DNA of 64,000 nt from an uncultured Pseudomonadota bacterium (GTDB lineage Bacteria > Pseudomonadota > Alphaproteobacteria > RF32 > CAG-239): positions 195,338-259,337 of the forward strand of contig CADCCF010000002.1 of NCBI GenBank assembly GCA_902799835.1, given 5' to 3'. A program made the translations under genes and the position numbers. The notes under the pieces are model-generated. The model worked only from the letters and a program-made list of their open reading frames with translations, was not told the DNA's origin and searched no databases. Below, piece after piece: positions 37,190 to 45,675 of this stretch. Each line of letters begins with the position of its first letter. Within the stretch, counting starts at the first letter, position 1.

Positions 37190-39298
37190 ATGGCAAAAGC
37201 ACTGCGCAATTCTTGGGCAACCAATCTTAAAAATACGCTTGTAGGATCAGCCAAGCGCGGTGACATAATGTTTGCTGTCGGTATTATTTTGATATTGGTA
37301 GTTTTGATTATGCCGATGCCGGTGTGGTTGTTGGATATATCTTTGGCATTATCTATTACTATGTCTTGTATTGTGTTGATGATGGCGATTTTTATTGAAA
37401 AGCCTATCGAATTCAGTGCTTTCCCCTTGGTCTTGTTGATTGTTACCATTTATCGATTAGCGCTGAACTTGGCATCGACCCGTTTGATATTATCACGCGG
37501 CTCCATGGGACCTGACGCTGCCGGCGAGGTAATTAAAGCTTTTGGCGGCTTTATCATGGGTAATAATTTTGTTATCGGTGTTATTGTTTTTGCGATATTG
37601 GTTTTGGTTAACTTTATTGTTGTAACCAAAGGTTCCGGTCGTATCGCTGAAGTTGCCGCCCGTTTTGCTTTGGATGCAATGCCCGGTAAACAGATGGCTA
37701 TTGATGCCGATTTGTCTTCCGGATTGATAAATGAAGATGAGGCTCGCAAACGACGTGAAGATTTATCAAAAGAAAGTTCTTTCTATGGAGCCATGGATGG
37801 TGCTTCTAAATTTGTACGTGGCGATGCTATCGCCGGATTGTTGATTACATTTATCAACATTATTGCCGGTATCATTATCGGTATGGTGCAAAATGATATG
37901 AGTTTTTCGCAAGCCGGAGAAACCTACACTCGCTTGACGGTCGGTGATGGTTTGGTATCGCAGATTCCGGCCTTGATTGTTTCGGTTGCTGCCGGTATTT
38001 TGGTGTCTAAGGCCGGTATGACGGAATCAACCGACAAAGTATTATTTGAGCAAGTTGCCAATTATCCTAAGGCTTTGGGAATGAGTGCCGGTTTGGCGGT
38101 TGCTTTGGGATTTTTGCCCGGTATTCCGATGATTCCGTTCTTTATTTTGGCAACTTTAACCGGTAGTACAGCTTATTATCTGAATAAACAGCGGACTCAA
38201 GAACAAGCTGTTGAGCAAGCGGCCATAGAACAAGAAAAACAAACCGGAGGTGCCAAGGCGGCTGAAGAGCCGATTTCCAATGTGCTCAAAGTCGATGCTA
38301 TCAGGTTAGAAGTCGGTTATGGACTGTTGCCGTTGATAAATGATGATTCCAATCGCAAGATTACCGACCAAATCAAAGCATTACGCCGGGCTTTGGCTGC
38401 TGAATTAGGTTTTGTTATGCCGTCGATTCGTATTCAGGATAATATGCAGTTGGAAGCAAATGAATATAATATTTATATTAAAGAAGTGCGTAGCGGACGT
38501 GGAACTCTGCGCCCCACCCAGTTGTTGGTTATGGATCCGCGCGGTGATAAGATAAATCTTCCCGGTGAAGAAACCCAAGAGCCGACTTTTGGTTTGCAGG
38601 CCATGTGGATTGATCCATCTTATCGCGAAGAAGCCATGTTTAGAGGTTATACCGTTGTTGATCCGGCAACCGTTGTCACCACTCATATTACCGAACTGGT
38701 TAAAGAAAACATGCCTGAATTGCTTTCCTATGCTGAAACTCAAAAACTGCTTGATGAAATGGATAAAGAACATCAAAAATTGGTTAAAGACCTTATTCCT
38801 TCTAAGATTAGTCTTGCGGCGGTTCAGCGTATTTTGAAGAACTTGTTACAGGAAAGAGTTTCCATTCGCGACTTGCCCACTATTTTGGAGGGAATATCAG
38901 AAGCAGTTGCTTCAACTCACAGTTTGATGTTGATTACCGAACATGTGCGTTCGCGTTTATCTCGCCAGTTGTCTAACGCTTATGCTAATGAATTTGGCGT
39001 TATATCACTGGTCCCGTTGTCGCCGGAATGGGAACATAATTTTTCACAAAGCATAGTTGGTGATGGTGATGATAAGCAGTTAGCCATGGCGCCGTCTCAG
39101 CTACAATCTTTCATTACCAAGGTGCGTAGTGTCACTGAAGATCTGGCAGCCAAAGGCGAGAATCCGGTTCTCTTAACCAGTCCGTCGATTCGCCCGTTTG
39201 TACGCTCGATAATTGAGCGTTTTCGTCCTTTGAGTGTGGTTATGTCGCAAAACGAAATTCATCCTAAAGCAAAGATAAAAACTGTCGGGCAGATATAG
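37190..39298 (+). CDS. flhA: Flagellar type III export gate protein FlhA
   Basis: A 702-residue protein. The N-terminal half has about eight membrane helices and the FHIPEP block around EFSAFPLVLLIVTIYRLALNLASTRLIL. The cytoplasmic half (about 345-702) contains RLEVGYGLLPLI, IRIQDNMQLEANEY and ITEHVRSRLSRQLSNAY, typical of the nonameric ring that receives export substrates. It follows flbD after 9 bp. Length and motifs are normal. Confidence 0.97.
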   Translation: MAKALRNSWATNLKNTLVGSAKRGDIMFAVGIILILVVLIMPMPVWLLDISLALSITMSCIVLMMAIFIEKPIEFSAFPLVLLIVTIYRLALNLASTRLILSRGSMGPDAAGEVIKAFGGFIMGNNFVIGVIVFAILVLVNFIVVTKGSGRIAEVAARFALDAMPGKQMAIDADLSSGLINEDEARKRREDLSKESSFYGAMDGASKFVRGDAIAGLLITFINIIAGIIIGMVQNDMSFSQAGETYTRLTVGDGLVSQIPALIVSVAAGILVSKAGMTESTDKVLFEQVANYPKALGMSAGLAVALGFLPGIPMIPFFILATLTGSTAYYLNKQRTQEQAVEQAAIEQEKQTGGAKAAEEPISNVLKVDAIRLEVGYGLLPLINDDSNRKITDQIKALRRALAAELGFVMPSIRIQDNMQLEANEYNIYIKEVRSGRGTLRPTQLLVMDPRGDKINLPGEETQEPTFGLQAMWIDPSYREEAMFRGYTVVDPATVVTTHITELVKENMPELLSYAETQKLLDEMDKEHQKLVKDLIPSKISLAAVQRILKNLLQERVSIRDLPTILEGISEAVASTHSLMLITEHVRSRLSRQLSNAYANEFGVISLVPLSPEWEHNFSQSIVGDGDDKQLAMAPSQLQSFITKVRSVTEDLAAKGENPVLLTSPSIRPFVRSIIERFRPLSVVMSQNEIHPKAKIKTVGQI

Positions 39299-39302
39299 TA
39301 TC

Positions 39303-40097
39303 ATGGAAAACGACTATACAGGCAATTTATATTCAACACCGGAACCTTCCTACTACAAAGGTAAAAATATGATTGCTGTTATGTCGGGAAGACACGGTAG
39401 CGGAAAAACATGGCTGGCGGTATCTTTGGCGCAAGTTTTGAGTGCAATGAAACAAAAAGTTTTGTTGTTTGATGGTTCCGGTGGCATTAATAACATCAAA
39501 AAACAATTGGGGTTAGAAGATTGTCCTGATTTGGATAAGGTCATATACCAGGGAGATTGCCTGAATCAAATTATCACCTGTTATAATAAAGGGCATTTTG
39601 ATATGATATTAAGCAATCCGTCGTCATCAGGATTGGCTACAATGTCTATTGGTTGTTTGCAAATATTCGGTGATGATTTGAATATCATATCACAAGAATA
39701 TGACAAAGTTATTCTTGATATTGATGTAAATGATAATGATGCAGCTCATGTTTTGGCCGGAATGTCAAAATCGGTAATTGTCGTATGCGGTAATTCGGTT
39801 GCTTCAATGACAGAAAGCTATCAAATTATTCGTGACTTTTACACGCACTATCCGCAAACCGATATTAAGGTTTTAATAAATCAGGCTGATAATTTTATTG
39901 AAGGTCAAAGGACTTTTGCCAGTTTGGCATCAACCTGTCAACGATTTTTGAATTACACGCCAAAGTTGTTGGGGATAGTGCGTGAAGATACCAGAGTTCG
40001 CGATGCTATTCGCAACCAGACGACCGTGATTAATCGCTATCCTCAATCCGAGGCTTCTTTAGATGTGGTGGCTGTAGCTAAGGAGATATTAAGATAA
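39303..40097 (+). CDS. FlhG/MinD-like P-loop ATPase with altered signature
   Basis: A 264-residue ParA/MinD-superfamily protein placed after flhA, where flhF and flhG normally lie. The P-loop reads SGRHGSGKTWLA; the signature lysine of KGGxGKT is Arg here, and the second G is His. The next block is LLFDGSGGINNIKKQLG, where FlhG has DADxGLANVDxLLG, so the second Asp is also missing. The remainder (VILDIDVNDNDAAHVLAGMSKSVIVVCGNSVASMTESYQIIRDF) is FlhG-like. FlhG controls flagellar number. ATP binding is likely but hydrolysis is doubtful. No flhF is present in this window. Confidence 0.75.
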   Translation: MENDYTGNLYSTPEPSYYKGKNMIAVMSGRHGSGKTWLAVSLAQVLSAMKQKVLLFDGSGGINNIKKQLGLEDCPDLDKVIYQGDCLNQIITCYNKGHFDMILSNPSSSGLATMSIGCLQIFGDDLNIISQEYDKVILDIDVNDNDAAHVLAGMSKSVIVVCGNSVASMTESYQIIRDFYTHYPQTDIKVLINQADNFIEGQRTFASLASTCQRFLNYTPKLLGIVREDTRVRDAIRNQTTVINRYPQSEASLDVVAVAKEILR

Positions 40098-41666
40098 ATG
40101 GAAACCGTAGTTTCAACTATTAATATGATAGCCACTGATGCGGTTTTGCCCAACGCGGAATTGCTACAATTAACAGAATTGCCGGATGATTTGTTAGCCA
40201 TATTGCAAAATGGAGCTAAGGCCAATTTAAGAATTTCTCTGGCAGATTCATCCCTGTTAACACAACTGGAAATAAATGGTCAGACTTTTGCTGTCAAAAT
40301 CAATGGAACTTTGCCTCAACCTCAACCAAATGAAATTTTAGATTTGCCGGTTAAAGTAAGTTCAGGTAATCGTTTACAGGTCATAGTGCCACAGGTGCAA
40401 ACACATTCTCTGTCACCCAAATTACAGACCGATACCAAACAACCGATTGTGCAGTCACGAACACCAGCTGTTGATATCAATATAAATCCGACCAAACAAC
40501 TGCAAAAGGTTATCTTAGAACCGCTCAAACTTGATGAGGTAATAAGTTCTAAATTAACAGAATTAAAAGCTCCGCTTGCGCTCAAAGAACAAGTTATGTC
40601 CCAAATTCCTCGGCTGGAAATAAACATTTCATCAATTGGTCAAACTAGTCCTTCTGCCAAAAGTATTCTTCAGCCGATTTATGAGACCATTGAACAGATG
40701 GTTTATGCTAATCCAAATAATAGTGAAATAGAAGTTTTGCAGAATCAATTACAGCTTAATATTGCTGAGCTTGTTGGTAAAAATGTCAATGGAACAATCA
40801 GTCGGCAACAAAATGCCACCACTTTTATCAAAACAGAAGTTGGTGAAAGTTTTTTCACAGCCCCGCTCAAACTCAGCCCTAATGAAGCAGTCGATTTGAC
40901 TATCAATAATATTGTATTTCCTACCAAGGCAAGACCGGATAATATTTTTACCAAAATTGTTAATTTGTTTGAGGGTAAAAATTCCGATATTACAACAATA
41001 TTGCAAAACAATCCTCATATATTGAGTAAATTATTCAGCCAAGATGTAACCATAGCCGCTGAGCAAAATTCACCGTTGTTGAATACATTAGCGACCAAAT
41101 TGCCGGCTTATAATCAAAATTTTTTGCCTAATTTAGTAACTTTCTATCAGGCCGCAGTGCAAAAAGATGCGACTATATGGTTGGGAGCAGATAATATCAA
41201 ACAAATTGCCCAAATCAGCAAAGATGTTGATGTTGCAGGTATCACTAAAGAACTAAATAATTTTGTTGCCTCAAGCATCAAAGAAACTCCAATGTGGCGC
41301 ATAAGCGAAATTCCGGTTTATGCCGATAATAATTTTACCCCCTTAAAAATTGCCGTAAAAAAAGACCATGATGACGGCAAAGAAGCAAAGCAATCCAAGC
41401 AGGGTACTCGTTTTGTCGTTGAAACTCAGTTTTCCAAATTAGGTAGTTTTCAGTTTGATGGTTTTGTACGTTCTCACGAGCGTAATTTAGATTTGATAGT
41501 TCGCACTTCATCACGGTTGGATGATGATTTTTGTACGCAACTTATCAATTTATTTAAGAATTCGCTTTATAATTTCGATTACAAAGGCACAGTTAAAATA
41601 AATCAAAAAGAGAGTTTTATTAATTTTTATGAGGCTACGCCTCGCAAGCAAGGAATTTATATCTAA
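40098..41666 (+). CDS. FliK-like flagellar protein (hook-length control candidate)
   Basis: A 522-residue protein that starts at the base after the ATPase stop, and its own stop directly abuts the J-domain gene. The N-terminal ~350 residues are low in aromatic residues, rich in Q/N/T/P and probably extended. The C-terminal ~110 residues (FVVETQFSKLGSFQFDGFVRSHERNLDLIVRTSSRLDDDFCTQLINLFKNSLYNFDYKG) resemble the compact FliK C-terminal domain, with an LG..-F-G pattern and a terminal helix. FliK measures hook length and switches export specificity. I base this on domain pattern and operon context; it could be another flagellar accessory protein. Confidence 0.5.
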   Translation: METVVSTINMIATDAVLPNAELLQLTELPDDLLAILQNGAKANLRISLADSSLLTQLEINGQTFAVKINGTLPQPQPNEILDLPVKVSSGNRLQVIVPQVQTHSLSPKLQTDTKQPIVQSRTPAVDININPTKQLQKVILEPLKLDEVISSKLTELKAPLALKEQVMSQIPRLEINISSIGQTSPSAKSILQPIYETIEQMVYANPNNSEIEVLQNQLQLNIAELVGKNVNGTISRQQNATTFIKTEVGESFFTAPLKLSPNEAVDLTINNIVFPTKARPDNIFTKIVNLFEGKNSDITTILQNNPHILSKLFSQDVTIAAEQNSPLLNTLATKLPAYNQNFLPNLVTFYQAAVQKDATIWLGADNIKQIAQISKDVDVAGITKELNNFVASSIKETPMWRISEIPVYADNNFTPLKIAVKKDHDDGKEAKQSKQGTRFVVETQFSKLGSFQFDGFVRSHERNLDLIVRTSSRLDDDFCTQLINLFKNSLYNFDYKGTVKINQKESFINFYEATPRKQGIYI

Positions 41667-42794
41667 ATGAATGATGCTTTGGAATATTATAAAATATTAG
41701 AAGTTTCTTCAGATGCCTCCGATGAAGAAATAAGAACGTCATATCGTAACAAAGCAAAAATATGGCATCCCGATTCTAATCCGTCACCTGAAGCTGTGGA
41801 GATATTTCGCAAGCTTTCTGAGGCGCATACGGTCTTGACCGATAACAAATTGCGTCATCGTTATAATTTGCTATCTTTGTGTTGCACAGCCGATAATTAT
41901 CCGCAAACTTCAAATTTGGCTGTTATAAAAGATGGTGCAGAAGATGTTAATTTGCGCGCAATACGCCAAAAAGTAATTCGTGCCAAAATAGTTGATTATG
42001 AAAGTAAAAATACCGTGCAAGTTGTCAATTATGCCAATGCTCTCAAGCTTAATTTCAACAATTCGCTGACCAATTGGACACTCGGGTGGTGGCACCTCAA
42101 AACATTTGTTCCTAATTTGCTTAATATAATTCATAATTTTTGCCATCCGATTGCCAAACAGGATAGCTGCCGAATTTTATTGACCAATATGTTGGCACAC
42201 GAGCAATCAGGACAACTGGCTAAAGCATCGCAATGCGGGCTAATTGCTTGTGATTATTTGGATGCGACAGGACAACAGGCGGTAAAAAACTACATTTCAG
42301 CTTGGAATATTCCGCCATCACGTCCACGCTCATGGAACTTAAGCAAATTATTGTTCGCTCAGTTGACAGCTCCGGTTGTTTTAATAGCAATAATCACAAT
42401 AATTTTTATATTTGGCTACGGTAATAATTTATTCAATAGCAAAAAAACAACAGCAATTAACTATTATCAAAGTGTCGATTTGGGCTCACGCGGAAGTGTT
42501 ACGGATGATATTGTGGTTGGTAAGGTAATCAATATTCCGGTTAACAAGAATGATGATTCCAGATTGTATCATTTCAAAAAAACAGCTCAAATCATGTATG
42601 GACCATCAGATAAATTTGATGTGTTGATAACAGCTAAAAAAGATATGACCGTTCGCCTGACCGGTATGACGCCCGATAATGTTTGGGCACGCGTTATGAT
42701 TGATAATGGTGAAATGGGCTTTGTCCATATGGATGTAATTCAGCAAGGACGCGGCGCCGAAATTCCTTTTGGTAGTAAGATAACCAATAATTAA
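41667..42794 (+). CDS. Membrane-anchored J-domain protein
   Basis: A 375-residue protein with an N-terminal J domain (residues 5-68). It has helix II lysines, the HPD motif (KIWHPDSNPSP), and FRKLSEAHTVLTDNKLRHRYN. HPD stimulates the ATPase of a DnaK-type chaperone. A middle helical region follows, then one membrane helix (about 232-250, LTAPVVLIAIITIIFIFGY). The C-terminal domain (about 300-375, with IMYGPSDKFDVLITAKKDMTVRL and GEMGFVHMDVIQ) is SH3-like and would face the periplasm. It has no G/F region or zinc finger, so it is not DnaJ itself. The position in the flagellar run suggests a role in assembly; this is inference. Confidence 0.75.
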   Translation: MNDALEYYKILEVSSDASDEEIRTSYRNKAKIWHPDSNPSPEAVEIFRKLSEAHTVLTDNKLRHRYNLLSLCCTADNYPQTSNLAVIKDGAEDVNLRAIRQKVIRAKIVDYESKNTVQVVNYANALKLNFNNSLTNWTLGWWHLKTFVPNLLNIIHNFCHPIAKQDSCRILLTNMLAHEQSGQLAKASQCGLIACDYLDATGQQAVKNYISAWNIPPSRPRSWNLSKLLFAQLTAPVVLIAIITIIFIFGYGNNLFNSKKTTAINYYQSVDLGSRGSVTDDIVVGKVINIPVNKNDDSRLYHFKKTAQIMYGPSDKFDVLITAKKDMTVRLTGMTPDNVWARVMIDNGEMGFVHMDVIQQGRGAEIPFGSKITNN

Positions 42795-42833
42795 AGTCCC
42801 TGTTTTTAGCATTATGCTTTCCAAAATTTCGTA

Positions 42834-42863
42834 TTGATTTTATTAACTCAAAGCGAATAATAC
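42834..42863 (+). promoter_or_regulatory. Putative rpoH promoter with overlapping palindrome
   Basis: TTGATT (42834-42839) and TAATAC (42858-42863) are separated by 18 bp. The palindrome GCGAATA-N9-TATTCGC (42853-42875) overlaps the -10, so repressor binding there is plausible. Confidence 0.45.
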
Positions 42864-42875
42864 AGTGATATTCGC
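42853..42875. repeat. Inverted repeat upstream of rpoH
   Basis: Seven-bp arms GCGAATA and TATTCGC with a 9-bp centre, overlapping the putative -10 of rpoH. It has no T run, so it is not an intrinsic terminator. Confidence 0.55.
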
Positions 42876-42947
42876 ATTCAGATTAATGTGATTCCGGAAC
42901 TTGGACTACCGCAAATAAAGTTCATGTTTTATGATGGAGTGTATGCT

Positions 42948-43820
42948 ATGGATCAGAACACTGCACTATCCGGTATCGACTTTTCAGCCGAAGTTAACAT
43001 GGCGCGCTATATTCGCAACATCAATAACTTTCCGATTCTTGATGTTGATGAGGAGTATGAAATTGCGCTTAAATATCGGCAAACCAAAGACAAAAAATTG
43101 GCCTATAAACTTATAACTTCGCACTTGCGCTTGGTAATAAAATTAGCTTCAGCTTATAAAGGATATGGTTTGCCAATGCAAGAGCTCATTTCCGAGGGTA
43201 ATCTTGGTTTATTGTATGCGGTGGACAAATTTGAACCTGAAAAAGGTTTTCGTTTTTCGACTTATGCCTTGTGGTGGATAAAAGCCTATATACAAAAATA
43301 TATTCTCAATTCTTGGTCCTTGGTAAAAATAGGAACTACTGCCGCGCAAAAAAAATTATTTTTTAATCTACGCAAAATGAAAAGTCAGCTTAATTTGGTG
43401 GATGGTCGAGATTTGAGCGATGAAACTTTGAAGCATATTGCGGATTCTCTTTCGGTTGGCATTCAAGATGTCAAAGATATGAATAATCGTATGCATTCGC
43501 ACGATAGCTCGCTTAACAAGTTGTGTAATGATGGCGAGGAAGACAGTGCCGAGTGGATGGATTTTTTGGCCGATAGCAAACCATCACCGGAAGCATCAAT
43601 AGCTTATTCCGAAACTTATGCTTATCGCAAAAAATTATTTTCACAAGCTTTGTCATGTTTGAATAAACGCGAGCATGATATATTGTATAAGCGTCGTATG
43701 CTCGACAATGCTTTTACCTTAGATGAGCTGAGTAAAGTATATGGCATCAGTAAGGAACGCATACGCCAGATAGAGCTTAATTCCATTCGCAAAATTCGCA
43801 AAAACTTGTCTTTGATTTAG
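42948..43820 (+). CDS. rpoH: RNA polymerase sigma-32 (heat-shock) factor RpoH
   Basis: A 290-residue group 3-type sigma factor. Region 2 is complete: HLRLVIKLASAYKGYGLPMQELISEGNLGLLYAVDKFEPEKGFRFSTYALWWIKAYIQKYI. NSWSLVKIGTTAAQKKLFFNLRKMK is the RpoH-specific box. Region 4 ends in LDELSKVYGISKERIRQIELNSIRKI. The ATG at 42948 is preferred because GGAG lies upstream and RpoH proteins begin close to this point; a 20-residue longer frame has no clear ribosome site. It directs transcription of chaperone and protease genes. Its place right after the flagellar genes is unusual. Alphaproteobacteria often have more than one RpoH, so this may be one of several. Confidence 0.93.
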   Translation: MDQNTALSGIDFSAEVNMARYIRNINNFPILDVDEEYEIALKYRQTKDKKLAYKLITSHLRLVIKLASAYKGYGLPMQELISEGNLGLLYAVDKFEPEKGFRFSTYALWWIKAYIQKYILNSWSLVKIGTTAAQKKLFFNLRKMKSQLNLVDGRDLSDETLKHIADSLSVGIQDVKDMNNRMHSHDSSLNKLCNDGEEDSAEWMDFLADSKPSPEASIAYSETYAYRKKLFSQALSCLNKREHDILYKRRMLDNAFTLDELSKVYGISKERIRQIELNSIRKIRKNLSLI

Positions 43821-43835
43821 TTTGATAACATAGTA

Positions 43836-43891
43836 AATAAAAAAGCCCACTATAAAAGTGGACTTTTTTATTTGTGCTAGGGTGAGGGATT
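43836..43891 (+). repeat. Duplicate copy of the tRNA-Met 3' end plus terminator (left copy)
   Basis: This 56-bp segment matches 44001-44056 almost base for base: an A-run, AGCCCAC-loop-GTGGACT, a T-run, then GGGTGAGGGATT (the complement of the tRNA-Met 3' end and T arm). The hairpin (43840-43872) serves as the rpoH terminator. The region between the two copies is described as a separate entry. Confidence 0.7.
43840..43872. terminator. Terminator after rpoH
   Basis: Hairpin AGCCCAC/GTGGACT with one mismatch and a T-run, A-rich on the other side. It is near-identical to the tRNA-Met terminator at 44004-44037. Confidence 0.8.
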
Positions 43892-44000
43892 ATTAACGCT
43901 CACTGCGGCAATCGGTATTAACCGACCGGTGCGCTTTCGATCACCTTTGCCTTGTAGTCGAACCCACTAATCGTGGCTTCAAATTCCAACCCTTACATAT
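43892..44000. other. Unexplained, possibly structured 109-bp segment between duplicated tRNA tails
   Basis: No ORF fits. It holds a hairpin TCGGT-ATTA-ACCGA and the 10-mer TCGAACCCAC, also found in the T arm of the adjacent tRNA-Met. The ends can pair: AGGGT and GGGATT near 43880-43892 with AATTCC and ACCCT near 43983-43994. It could be an insertion inside a decayed second tRNA copy or a small structured RNA. Confidence 0.35.
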
Positions 44001-44003
44001 AAT

Positions 44004-44037
44004 AAAAAAGCCCACCATAAAAGTGGACTTTTTTATT
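44004..44037 (-). terminator. Terminator of tRNA-Met
   Basis: Minus-strand stem AGTCCAC/GTGGGCT with one mismatch and a T-run, immediately past the CCA end of the tRNA. Confidence 0.8.
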
Positions 44038-44038
44038 A

Positions 44039-44114
44039 TGGTAGCGGGTGAGGGATTCGAACCCACGACACAAGGATTATGATTCCTCCGCTCTACCGAC
44101 TGAGCTAACCCGCC
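44039..44114 (-). tRNA. tRNA-Met (anticodon CAT)
   Basis: A 76-nt cloverleaf on the minus strand with encoded CCA. The acceptor stem is GGCGGGT/ACCCGCT, the D arm begins AGCTCAGTCGG, and the anticodon stem GAGGA/TCCTT encloses loop ATCATAA (CAT). The T arm is GTGGGTTCGAATCCCTC. The standard acceptor pairing argues for elongator Met over initiator. A CAT anticodon could also be tRNA-Ile2 if modified to lysidine, which sequence alone does not settle. Confidence 0.93.
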
Positions 44115-44218
44115 ATCGCCTCAAAGCAAGCTATTTAATAATATGATAGTTCGTCTTTGTCAATATTTTTTTTGTATTCATAACAATGGTCACAGAAACA
44201 GAATTAACTCTGTTTAGC

Positions 44219-45511
44219 TTAACTATATTGCGATCTTCTTCTTACTATAACTGCATTGGTCGCTTTAGGATCTTTAACAATCGGATTGCTTCTAGGATGA
44301 TTAGACGCAGTTGAGATGTGAGTGGAAGCATAATTTTTTCCAAATGGATATACCGGATTATCTACACCTATTTTAGCTAAATCAGGTGAGACCTTTTCAT
44401 TAGCCAATTTTGTGAATTCATCTTTAGTCATTTTTTCCAAAGATACATTAATGCTATCAAATTTCATGTCATAGGCAAGCTTATTATTTGTCATGTTTTC
44501 TAATTTAGCTAACTGATCATGCGAGCTGACATAATAAGTATCACTTGATAAGCAATTTGATAATTTTTCCATGAATTGTGCTGCATCACTTCGCGAAACT
44601 TTGTTGTTATATTTCTTTAAATTGTTCAATTCATAATTTACATAGCTCTCAAATATTCCGGTTACATCAACAATACGTCCTTTTCTGGTCTGAGCAAACT
44701 TGTAGTCTTTTACCATACGCACATCTTCTTTATTGAATGAAACTCGCCAATAATCGCCCCCATCAAAATACAACATAGTAAAATGTCTTCCACCGTCATT
44801 GGTTTCTTCACACAAAAAAAGTTTCTTATCATCATTGGGATTGTACTTTTTGTTATAGTCAGTGACTTTTTTATAAATATTACCACTGCCTTCCATAAAA
44901 AATTGATTAGACTTTTCATTGTATTTTTTTGCTATACTTTTCAAATCATTAATTATGGTGGGAGCAAAGTTTGGATTCTTAAAATTATTATAAATGGAAT
45001 CAATCAAAAATTGTGGTGTAAATTTTTGCATAAAAACTTCCCAAGATCCAGCCTCAGCGCAGTGTTGACGAAGGTTGTTTATGCGGCTTTTTTCAATTGC
45101 CGAAGATATAGCCCGATTGTAATTTTTCCCCTGTTTTTTTGCTTTGTTTATTGCTGCCACATCAGCGGTTGCTTCTGCTATATAGGTTTCAAGATAATTG
45201 TTGATACTTTGGGTATACATTTCTTGAGATGTTTTTTTTATATCTTCAAAATCAAAATATCCTTGGACATCAGGGCGCAAACTGGCAGGAAAGTTATAAG
45301 AATTAGTATCAAATGTTAACGCATTGGTTTGTGAATTATTACCATCACGTGAATAGTTTTCTGCCGCTTTTGCCGTACCAGATAAAAGTGTCGCTGCACC
45401 GAGTGCCGCGGTGGTAATTATAGTTTTTAGATAGTTGGCTCGCTGAATTTTGGCACGACAAGCCGATACTCTTCCTTCTATCTCATTGGTGTTAGTATTT
45501 TTCTTGCTCAT
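44219..45511 (-). CDS. Exported or membrane-anchored protein of unknown function
   Basis: A 430-residue protein. A polar, basic N-terminus of about 27 residues precedes a hydrophobic stretch (TIITTAALGAATLLSGTAKAAE), giving either a long signal peptide cut after AKA or a membrane anchor. The mature part is Asn/Lys-rich and helical, with pieces such as LFLCEETNDGGRHFTMLYFDGGDYWRVSF. It ends in a basic tail, IVRRRSQYS. It stands alone on the minus strand. No domain is recognised; Asn/Lys richness reflects the AT-rich base composition. Confidence 0.7.
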   Translation of the reverse strand: MSKKNTNTNEIEGRVSACRAKIQRANYLKTIITTAALGAATLLSGTAKAAENYSRDGNNSQTNALTFDTNSYNFPASLRPDVQGYFDFEDIKKTSQEMYTQSINNYLETYIAEATADVAAINKAKKQGKNYNRAISSAIEKSRINNLRQHCAEAGSWEVFMQKFTPQFLIDSIYNNFKNPNFAPTIINDLKSIAKKYNEKSNQFFMEGSGNIYKKVTDYNKKYNPNDDKKLFLCEETNDGGRHFTMLYFDGGDYWRVSFNKEDVRMVKDYKFAQTRKGRIVDVTGIFESYVNYELNNLKKYNNKVSRSDAAQFMEKLSNCLSSDTYYVSSHDQLAKLENMTNNKLAYDMKFDSINVSLEKMTKDEFTKLANEKVSPDLAKIGVDNPVYPFGKNYASTHISTASNHPRSNPIVKDPKATNAVIVRRRSQYS

Positions 45512-45675
45512 ATCATCACCTATCTTAAAGCATTAATTTTGTCTAAATTATACAGCTTTTGTCATCTGATTGCAACCCATTTTTTAAATTTTTTTATTTT
45601 TTTCGGGGTTTAAATCTCATCTTCAGTACATATATATCACCATAATTTTTACAAAATATTTAAAAAGGAGGAAAA

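Noticed and set aside
43870..44000. Two-piece tmRNA or SRP RNA
   Set aside because: No tag-peptide frame and no GGUCAGG...GGAAGCAGCC core are found. Only the tRNA-tail duplication is supported.
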